From the NCBI RefSeq assembly GCF_002954225.1, contig NZ_PPTH01000007.1, positions 13,423 through 52,781 of the forward strand: a DNA stretch of 39,359 nt, in the 5' to 3' direction. Shown piece by piece: positions 34,183 to 39,359 of this stretch. The notes under the pieces were generated by a model. That model saw only the letters and a list, made by a program, of their open reading frames with translations, was not told where the DNA came from and made no database searches. How positions within the stretch are numbered: the stretch's first letter is position 1; each line of letters starts with the position of its first letter. This DNA is from Arthrobacter ruber (GTDB lineage: Bacteria > Actinomycetota > Actinomycetes > Actinomycetales > Micrococcaceae). The translations under genes were made by a program, and so were the position numbers.

Positions 34183-34718
34183 GGCTCAGGGGAGCGATCC
34201 GACTGGTCGACGGCGGCGGCGATGGCCTGTTCCATGCTGCGCAGGAACCGCGTGACCGTCTCGGTCTCGTCGTCGGTCAGGCCGTCCGCCGCGGCGAGCA
34301 CGCCGCGCTTCTCGATGTCGAAGGCGGCGCGGAACTCCGCCGTCGCCTTCTCCCCGGCTTCGAGGATCACGGCCCGGCGATCGACGGTGTGGCGGCGGCG
34401 CCGGATGAACCCCGCCCTCTCGAGCCGGTCGATGACGAGCGTGGTCGACGCGCTCGAGATCCCCAGGGCGAGCGCGAGGTCCTTCGGGCTCGCCGTCTGG
34501 TCGCGCTGCCAGGCGGCGAACAGGTGGCGCAGGGCGTTGAGGTCCGTCTCGTTGATACTGAGCCTCTGGCTGAGGCGCCGGCGCAGGTCGCTCTCCAGGA
34601 CGCGGTACGCCCTCAGGGCGTTGAGGACGTCGACGCCCGTGGCACCGCGGCCGGGCACGGCCTCACGGGACGGCGGGTACCAGTAACCCGCTCCCTGCGG
34701 GGCGTCCGAGGTCATCAT
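34179..34718 (-). CDS. MarR-family transcriptional regulator
   Basis: Encodes 179 residues (178 or fewer if the second ATG at 34715 is used). The winged-helix core runs from about residue 50 to 150: NETDLNALRHLFAAW, SPKDLALALGISSASTTLVIDRLERAGFIRRR, then the wing VDRRAVILEAGE. A Pro/Gly-rich N-terminus of about 30 residues is unusual for MarR proteins and may be disordered. No metal-ligand pattern like that of AdcR is apparent. Its -10-like hexamer TGTACT is one base from the ATG, so the transcript may be leaderless and start at the second ATG. It converges on znuB and is followed by a related MarR gene 85 bp upstream. Confidence 0.88.
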   Translation of the reverse strand: MMTSDAPQGAGYWYPPSREAVPGRGATGVDVLNALRAYRVLESDLRRRLSQRLSINETDLNALRHLFAAWQRDQTASPKDLALALGISSASTTLVIDRLERAGFIRRRRHTVDRRAVILEAGEKATAEFRAAFDIEKRGVLAAADGLTDDETETVTRFLRSMEQAIAAAVDQSDRSPEP

Positions 34719-34719
34719 G

Positions 34720-34747
34720 AGTACAGCTTAGGGCATCTAGTAGTCAA
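34720..34747 (-). promoter_or_regulatory. Candidate promoter and operator of the first MarR gene
   Basis: On the minus strand TTGACT (34747-34742), a 16-base spacer and TGTACT (34725-34720) stand directly before the ATGs at 34718 and 34715. Around it are repeated CTAGTAG / CTAGCTA motifs (34737-34757) in an AT-rich patch, a possible MarR binding region. Confidence 0.4.
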
Positions 34748-34803
34748 CCTCTCTAGCTACCCGGGATCGGTCCTGGAGTTCGACCGACCCGGTGTACCGG
34801 TCC

Positions 34804-35349
34804 TCAGCCTCCAGCGGCGGGAAACGGGAAGTCCAGCGCCGATACCGCGACCCCGAGGTCCCCGAGGAAGCGGTGGATCACCGCGGTCTCCTCGGGGGAC
34901 AGCGCGTTCGTGATCTCCTTCATGCGCTCGTGCAGTGCGCCCATGGTCGAGCGGACCTCCTCGTCGCTGGAGGCCGTGGGCCAGATCTCCACGCCCCGCC
35001 CGTCGGTGGCGCTCCGGCGGCGCTCCGCGTGGCCGCTCTTCTCGAGGCGGTCGACCAGGACGGTCGTCGCCGCCGTGGAGATCGCGAGCTCGCGTGCGAG
35101 CGCGGCCGCGCTGAGGGGCCGTCCGGATCGGCCCGCCCGGAGCAGGAGCCGCAGCGCCGTCATGTCCGTCCTGCCGAGGTGCATGGACTCCCGGCTCCGG
35201 CCGCGCATGGCGCCCTCGGCGTCCCGGTACCGTCGGACGGCGTCGGTCAGCGCGTCGAGGTGGGTCACGTGGCCGGCGTCGTGGTCCGTCCCGGACGTCA
35301 CCGGGGCCCGATCCGCTGCGGCGGGGACCGGGTTCTCGGGAGGTATCAC
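34804..35349 (-). CDS. MarR-family transcriptional regulator, second paralogue
   Basis: Encodes 181 residues from GTG at 35349. The core LGRTDMTALRLLLRAG, AAALARELAISTAATTVLVDRLEKSGHAERRR, TDGRGVEIW parallels the neighbour (ISxAxTTxxIDRLExxG), so the two arose by duplication or belong to one subfamily. The wing is shorter than usual. No ribosome-binding site precedes the GTG, but TACGCT lies seven bases upstream on the minus strand, again a leaderless layout. Target and ligand are unknown. It lies between the zinc importer and the Zur-like gene, but no evidence ties it to zinc. Confidence 0.85.
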   Translation of the reverse strand: MIPPENPVPAAADRAPVTSGTDHDAGHVTHLDALTDAVRRYRDAEGAMRGRSRESMHLGRTDMTALRLLLRAGRSGRPLSAAALARELAISTAATTVLVDRLEKSGHAERRRSATDGRGVEIWPTASSDEEVRSTMGALHERMKEITNALSPEETAVIHRFLGDLGVAVSALDFPFPAAGG

Positions 35350-35356
35350 GTGGTTC

Positions 35357-35362
35357 AGCGTA
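35357..35362 (-). promoter_or_regulatory. Leaderless-type -10 box of the second MarR gene
   Basis: TACGCT on the minus strand, seven bases before the GTG at 35349. The remaining 35363-35476 holds no gene. Confidence 0.4.
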
Positions 35363-35476
35363 GCCGAGGGCGAGGACTGCCGTCGGGGGAGGGCAGGTGC
35401 CGGCAGCGGTCCCTTGACAGGCGTCCGCTCCGGCTCGTCTACCGGTCATCGCCCGGATGCTACCCGGGGGCCGCCC

Positions 35477-35950
35477 TCAGGGACGGGCGGCCAGGGCCGA
35501 GCATTCCGGGCACAGGCCGTGGATCTCGACGGTGTGGGCGGTGTCGGTGAAGCCGTGCTCGGCGGCGATCCGCGCGGCCCACTGCTCGACGGCGGGCGCC
35601 TCGATCTCCACGGCCCTGCCGCAGTTCCTGCACAGCAGGTGGTGATGGTGGTGCTCGACGGCGCAGCGACGGTAGACCGCCTCGTTGTCCCCGCTGCGCA
35701 GCACGTCCACGAGGCCGTCGTCCGCCATGGACTGCAGGATCCGGTAGGTCGTCGCGAGCGAGACCGACTCCCCGCGATCATGGATCAGGCGGTGGAGCTC
35801 CTGCGTGCTGACGAAGTCGTCGAGGTCGTCGAGGGCGGCGCTGACGGCGCGGCGCTGACGCGTCACGCGCTGCTCCGACCCCTTGCGGACGGGCTGCGCT
35901 CCGGCTGTGCCCGGCGTCGATACTGCTTCGGATGTCGCCTCAGGCGTCAT
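35477..35950 (-). CDS. zur: Fur-family regulator, Zur-like
   Basis: Encodes 157 residues. The winged helix (about 28-85) contains VTRQRRAVSAALDDLDDFVSTQELHRLI and SLATTYRILQSMADDGLVD. A His cluster (100-104) precedes Cys107-x-x-Cys110 and Cys147-x-x-Cys150, the structural zinc site of the Fur family; Cys96 and the His-rich segment are typical of the regulatory zinc site in Zur. With the znuACB operon nearby, zinc-dependent repression of that operon is the most likely function. The ATG has GGAGGGG seven bases upstream. Fur or PerR identity cannot be excluded without experiment. Confidence 0.85.
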   Translation of the reverse strand: MTPEATSEAVSTPGTAGAQPVRKGSEQRVTRQRRAVSAALDDLDDFVSTQELHRLIHDRGESVSLATTYRILQSMADDGLVDVLRSGDNEAVYRRCAVEHHHHHLLCRNCGRAVEIEAPAVEQWAARIAAEHGFTDTAHTVEIHGLCPECSALAARP

Positions 35951-35996
35951 GTTCTACCCCTCCCGCGGGCGCTGGCGGTGCCCTGGACCAGAGTCA

Positions 35997-36024
35997 AGAT
36001 TATCAGCGCGCCCGCGGGTAGTCT
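35997..36024. promoter_or_regulatory. Divergent promoter region between zur and the MBL-fold gene
   Basis: On the plus strand TAGTCT (36019-36024) ends six bases before the ATG at 36031, a leaderless layout. On the minus strand TAATCT (36002-35997) lies about 47 bases before the zur ATG. The sequence GATAATCTTG around it contains a half-site likeness (TGATAAT) to the actinobacterial Zur motif, but the other half does not match. Confidence 0.4.
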
Positions 36025-36030
36025 GGGCGC

Positions 36031-36690
36031 ATGCTGCTGACCAAGTACTCGCACTCGTGCGTGAGGCTCGACCAGGACGGGTCCGTGCTCGCCATCGATC
36101 CGGGTTCGTTCTCCGAGGTCGAGGAGGCCCTCGAGGGCGCGGACGCCGTCCTCGTCACGCACGAGCACCCCGACCACATCGACGTCGACCGCGTGGTCGC
36201 CGTCCTGGCCGCGGACGTGTCGGTGCAGCTCTGGGGTCCGCCGGGCGTCGCCGACGCCGTGACCCGCGGCCTGGGTGACGCCGCCGGGGACCGGATCCAC
36301 GCCGTGGCGGGCGGTGAGGAGTTCGCTGCCGCGGGCTTCGACATCCGCACGTTCGGCGGCCAGCACGCGCTGATCCACCCCCTGGTCCCGGTGATCGCCA
36401 ACGTGGGCTTCCTCGTCGCGGGGACGCTCTACCACCCGGGCGACTCGTTCGTCGTCCCGGAGGGCGTCGACGTGGAGACACTGCTCGTGCCCGTCCATGC
36501 ACCCTGGTCCAAGCTGGCGGAGGTGGTGGATTTCGTGATCTCGGTCGGGGCGCCCAGCGCGTTCCAGATCCACGACGCGCTGCTGAACGCGGCGGGCCTG
36601 GGTATCGTCGAGGGCCACGTCACGCGTCTCGGGGAACGCTACGGCACGACCTTCCGGCATCTCGCCACGGGGGAGACCGTCGAGCTCTGA
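36031..36690 (+). CDS. MBL-fold metallo-hydrolase (UlaG/beta-lactamase-like)
   Basis: Encodes 219 residues with the compact metallo-beta-lactamase fold. The metal-binding motif VLVTHEHPDHID (HxHxDH) is at about 43-54; AGTLYHPGDS supplies the next ligand (Asp) and HAPWSK and FQIHDAL are typical C-terminal positions in the UlaG-like subgroup. It is probably a cytoplasmic Zn/Mn-dependent hydrolase; the substrate is not predictable. It starts six bases after a -10 box, so it is probably leaderless. It diverges from the Zur-like gene; whether it is zinc-regulated is untested. Confidence 0.88.
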   Translation: MLLTKYSHSCVRLDQDGSVLAIDPGSFSEVEEALEGADAVLVTHEHPDHIDVDRVVAVLAADVSVQLWGPPGVADAVTRGLGDAAGDRIHAVAGGEEFAAAGFDIRTFGGQHALIHPLVPVIANVGFLVAGTLYHPGDSFVVPEGVDVETLLVPVHAPWSKLAEVVDFVISVGAPSAFQIHDALLNAAGLGIVEGHVTRLGERYGTTFRHLATGETVEL

Positions 36691-36838
36691 CGTACACGGT
36701 CGCGGCGGCGCGAAGCGCCGCGGGGCTCCGGCGTACGGGGTCCTTGGTGCGGAAAGCGCCGTGTGGTGGACTGGCCTGCATCAGGGCCGGCCACGGCGAC
36801 CGCCGTGGTCCGGCCGCCCGTCCCGACAGGAGATCTCG

Positions 36839-37666
36839 ATGAAGACTCTGATGGATGTGCAGGAACTGCAGGGCCGGATGACCTCCGGCGCGCAGACGAT
36901 CCTGCTCGATGTGCGCTGGACGCTGGGTGACGCGCACGGTCACGACCACTACCGAGCGGCCCATATCCCCGGCGCCGTGTACGTGGACATGGAGACTCAG
37001 CTCTGCGCTCCCGGCGGTCCCGGGCTGGGCCGTCATCCGCTGCCGGACGCCGATGCCCTCCAGGAAGCGGCACGGCAGTGGGGACTGAACGACGGCGACA
37101 CCGTGGTGGCCTACGACGATTCCGGCAACCTCGCCGCGGCCCGTCTCTGGTGGCTGCTGCGCAATGCCGGCTTCGCGTCGGTCAGCCTGCTCGACGGCGG
37201 CCTGGCGGCATGGCGTGCCGCGGGCTTCGACGTCGAGGGCGGGGAGGAGCGGCACTGCGTCGGCTCGGTGCACCTCTCGGCGGGGCACATGCCCGTGGTC
37301 TCGGTCCCGGATCTCCTCGACGCCTCGACCGTCGACGTCGTGCTCGATGCACGGGCCGGCGAACGATTCCGCGGCGAGCAGGAACCCGTCGACCCGATCG
37401 CCGGGCACATCCCGGGTGCCGTCAGCGCCCCGACGGCGGAGAACCTCGGTCAGGACGGCCGGTTCCGCTCCGCCGACGAGCTCCGGCGCCGCTTCGGTGC
37501 CCTCGGCGCCGACCGCGGCCACGTCGCGGTCTACTGCGGCTCGGGCATCACCGCCGCCCACGAGATCGTGGCTCTCGACATCGCAGGCATTGATGCCTCC
37601 CTGTTCCCGGGCTCGTGGTCGCAGTGGTCCACGACGGAAGGGCTGCCCGTCGCGACGGGGGCCTGA
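36839..37666 (+). CDS. sseA: Sulfurtransferase, two rhodanese domains (SseA type)
   Basis: Encodes 275 residues with tandem rhodanese folds. The N-terminal, non-catalytic half has ILLDVRWTLGD, HIPGAVYVDMETQL and NLAAARLWWLLRNAGFASVSLLDGG (short of the catalytic Cys). The C-terminal half has VVLDARAGERFRG, AGHIPGAVSAP and the catalytic loop YCGSGITAAH with Cys233. A CGSGxTA loop is characteristic of 3-mercaptopyruvate sulfurtransferase; thiosulfate sulfurtransferases have a more basic loop. It probably handles sulfane sulphur in cysteine metabolism. The start is fixed by ACAGGAG seven bases upstream. A 7-bp GC-rich hairpin (36701-36722) follows the previous gene. Confidence 0.9.
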   Translation: MKTLMDVQELQGRMTSGAQTILLDVRWTLGDAHGHDHYRAAHIPGAVYVDMETQLCAPGGPGLGRHPLPDADALQEAARQWGLNDGDTVVAYDDSGNLAAARLWWLLRNAGFASVSLLDGGLAAWRAAGFDVEGGEERHCVGSVHLSAGHMPVVSVPDLLDASTVDVVLDARAGERFRGEQEPVDPIAGHIPGAVSAPTAENLGQDGRFRSADELRRRFGALGADRGHVAVYCGSGITAAHEIVALDIAGIDASLFPGSWSQWSTTEGLPVATGA

Positions 37667-37731
37667 CGGCCGGGCCGGCACCTCCGGCTCCCGGACGGAC
37701 GGGGAACTGGTCCGCCCGGGAGTTGCTCGGG

Positions 37732-37737
37732 TAGCGT
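37732..37737 (+). promoter_or_regulatory. Leaderless-type -10 box upstream of the HIT gene
   Basis: TAGCGT with an ATG exactly six bases further on (37744). That ATG is in frame with the HIT protein and would add 50 low-complexity residues, but the HIT gene has a strong internal start at 37894, so this may drive a 150-base leader or an extended isoform. Confidence 0.35.
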
Positions 37738-37893
37738 CGGGGCATGACCCCAGGACGTCCCTCGCCGCCACCCCTGCGCAGCGGTGCCCGACTCACCGGC
37801 GCGTCAGCGGACGGCGTCCCACCGCGCGCGACGTCCGCCGACACCGCACCCGAACCTGTACCCGGAACCCCGGCCGACATCCCAGGAGGAACG

Positions 37894-38319
37894 ATGCCCA
37901 CGCTGTTCACGAGGATCATCGAGGGCGAGGTGCCCGGCCGTTTCGTCTGGCAGGACGACGACGTCGTCGCGTTCCTGACCATCGCCCCGATCACGCCGGG
38001 CCACACGCTCGTGGTGCCGCGCCGGGAGATCGAGCACTGGCTGCACGCCGACGCCGACACGCTGTCGAAGGTCATGGCTGTCGCGCAGACGATCGGCCGG
38101 GCCCAGGAGCAGGCGTTCGGCGCCGGGCGCGTGGGCGTACTCCTCGAAGGCTACGAGGTACCCCACCTGCACGTGCACGTGTGGCCCACGCAGTCGCCGC
38201 AGGACTTCGACGTCAAGCGTGTCGACGTCGCCCCGGATCCCGCCACCATGGACCGCGTGGCCGAGGAGCTGCGCGCGGCCCTGCGGGACGCCGGGCACGG
38301 CGCCCACGTGCCGGGGTAG
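37894..38319 (+). CDS. HIT-family nucleotide-binding protein
   Basis: Encodes 141 residues from the ATG at 37894, which follows a strong ribosome-binding site (AGGAGG, six bases away). The protein begins TLFTRIIEGEVPGRFVWQDD and carries the histidine triad VPHLHVHVWP (HxHxHxx). It also has ITPGHTLVVPRREIEHW, typical of Hint/Fhit-like hydrolases of nucleoside phosphoramidates or dinucleoside polyphosphates. The exact substrate is not predictable. The upstream in-frame ATG at 37744 is rejected as the main start: third-position GC there is about 68 percent, against about 90 percent in the body of the gene. Confidence 0.92.
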   Translation: MPTLFTRIIEGEVPGRFVWQDDDVVAFLTIAPITPGHTLVVPRREIEHWLHADADTLSKVMAVAQTIGRAQEQAFGAGRVGVLLEGYEVPHLHVHVWPTQSPQDFDVKRVDVAPDPATMDRVAEELRAALRDAGHGAHVPG

Positions 38320-38325
38320 CGGCCC

Positions 38326-39359
38326 CTACCGCGTCGCGGCGAGCGCCTCGTTCAGGGCCGTCCGCACGCGCTTCTCCGAGACGGAGTAGGCCGTGCCGAG
38401 GTCCTGCGCGAACAGGCTGATGCGCAGCTCCTCGATCATCCAGCGGACCCGCCTGAGTGCCGCGGGGCGGTGCCGGCCGGCGGCGAGGGACGCGACGGCG
38501 TCGTCGTACTCGTCCTCCAGCCGCTGGATCACCGCGGTGCCGAGACCGTCGCGCTGCACGTTCGTGGGCAGCTTCTCGAGCCGTACCTCGATGCCCCTCA
38601 GGTACCGGGGGAGGTGGGCCAGCTGCGCATAGCCCGTCGCCGCCACGAACCCGGGGTACACGAGGTGTTCGAGCTGGCTCCGGACGTCGTTGAGCGACGT
38701 GATCAGCGCGAGGCTCGTGGTGCCCTTGAGCTGCTTCTGGATCCGACGGGTGCTGGAGAGCACGCGCTCGACCGTCGCCGTCACGGTGAACACGGTGTCG
38801 ATGAGCTCGGCCCGGACCTCCTCGTACAGCCGGTCGAAGGCCTCCTCCGTCCAGGGCAGCTCCTCCGGCACCAGCTTGTCGATCGCGGCGAGCGAGCAGT
38901 CACGGATCAGCTCCGCGACACTGCCGTGCGGATTCTGGCTGAACGTCAGCTTCTCGGTGTTGCTGAGGTGTTCCAGCACGTACTTCGCCGGGCTCGGGAT
39001 GCGCAGCGACAGGAGCCGGATGACGCCGGCGCGCATGACCGTCGCCTGCTGCCCCGCGTCGGGGAAGACCTTCAGGCCAACGGAGGTGCCCTCGTCGACG
39101 ACGGCGGGGAAGCCCGTCACGCGGTGGCCGGCAACGATGCGCGAGACCTCGCGCTCGATACTGCCGAAGGCCCATGCCTTCTCGCCCGTGCGTTCGGCGA
39201 CGGCGGGCGCCTCGGCCACCGCGACGCCGCCCCGCGACGCCGGTGCGGCCGCGGTGTGCCCGCCCGTCCGGGGCGCCTCGGCTGCAGGAGCACCGCGTCC
39301 GCCGCGCGTGGACGCCGGCCGTCCGTCATCCCGCCCGGCGGGACCCGTGCGGCCTCCGC
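38326..39359 (-). CDS. hrpA: ATP-dependent helicase HrpA, C-terminal part
   Basis: The frame stays open to the right edge, so the N-terminal helicase domains lie outside the window. The part seen is the HrpA-specific C-terminal domain (DUF3418): FPAVVDEGTSVGLKVFPD, HLSNTEKLTFSQNPHGSVAELI, AAIDKLVPEELPWTEEAF, VYPGFVAATGYAQLAHLPRYLRGIEVRLEKLP and the ending VRTALNEAL. A Gly/Ala/Arg-rich stretch (about 39220-39359) links it to the missing part. HrpA is a DEAH-box helicase acting on RNA. No start codon is assigned; a GTG at 39219 is internal. It ends six bases from the HIT gene stop, convergently. Confidence 0.88.
   Translation of the reverse strand, partial: GGRTGPAGRDDGRPASTRGGRGAPAAEAPRTGGHTAAAPASRGGVAVAEAPAVAERTGEKAWAFGSIEREVSRIVAGHRVTGFPAVVDEGTSVGLKVFPDAGQQATVMRAGVIRLLSLRIPSPAKYVLEHLSNTEKLTFSQNPHGSVAELIRDCSLAAIDKLVPEELPWTEEAFDRLYEEVRAELIDTVFTVTATVERVLSSTRRIQKQLKGTTSLALITSLNDVRSQLEHLVYPGFVAATGYAQLAHLPRYLRGIEVRLEKLPTNVQRDGLGTAVIQRLEDEYDDAVASLAAGRHRPAALRRVRWMIEELRISLFAQDLGTAYSVSEKRVRTALNEALAATR

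Noticed and set aside
36701..36722. Terminator after the MBL-fold gene
   Set aside because: Only a 7-bp GC stem with no T-tract; in DNA this GC-rich such stems are frequent by chance.

Overview
The window is GC-rich (roughly 70 percent) chromosomal DNA from an actinomycete, most likely Micrococcaceae (Arthrobacter-like). Support comes from a fused 2-oxoglutarate decarboxylase of the Kgd type, a GuaB1-type GMP reductase, an ECF sigma factor with a zinc anti-sigma factor of the SigR/RsrA (SigH/RshA) type, the tiny ribosomal protein bL37, and many promoters whose start codon lies six or seven bases after the -10 box. I see no rRNA, tRNA, CRISPR array, insertion sequence or phage gene. The content looks like core chromosome rather than a mobile island.

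Layout. 1-3181: end of a secreted LGFP-repeat/VanY-type carboxypeptidase, a small two-helix membrane protein and a GH36 alpha-galactosidase. 3213-7746 (minus): a YbdK-type glutamate-cysteine ligase, then a manganese-type ABC importer operon (binding lipoprotein, ATPase, permease) ending in its DtxR-family regulator. 7778-12995 (minus): methyltransferase, HisN, cold-shock protein, RsgA, AroA and a DoxX-like protein. 13224-14518: the thiol-stress sigma/anti-sigma pair behind a textbook SigR-type promoter, then a perfect 23-bp bidirectional terminator and bL37. 14665-15630: an MDR oxidoreductase. 15698-21941 (minus): a complete oligopeptide ABC importer with an oversized permease. 22171-26750 (minus): an SGNH-fold protein without its catalytic residues, and Kgd. 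27010-31280: GuaB1 and two overlapping CNNM/CorC-type membrane proteins. 31300-35950: a zinc importer operon (znuA-znuC-znuB), two tandem MarR regulators and a Zur-like Fur protein. 36031-39359: a metallo-beta-lactamase-fold hydrolase, a mercaptopyruvate-type sulfurtransferase, a HIT protein and the C-terminal end of HrpA helicase.

Functional themes. Two separate metal-uptake systems each lie near a matching metal-sensing regulator (DtxR/MntR for manganese, Fur/Zur for zinc), and dyad elements overlap their promoters. The thiol-stress sigma factor has the arrangement known from Streptomyces: an autoregulated upstream promoter that could yield an N-terminally extended isoform. A second exact match to the same promoter pattern lies upstream of the glutamate-cysteine ligase-like gene. 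All functional names come from motif and family recognition by eye; no database search was run.
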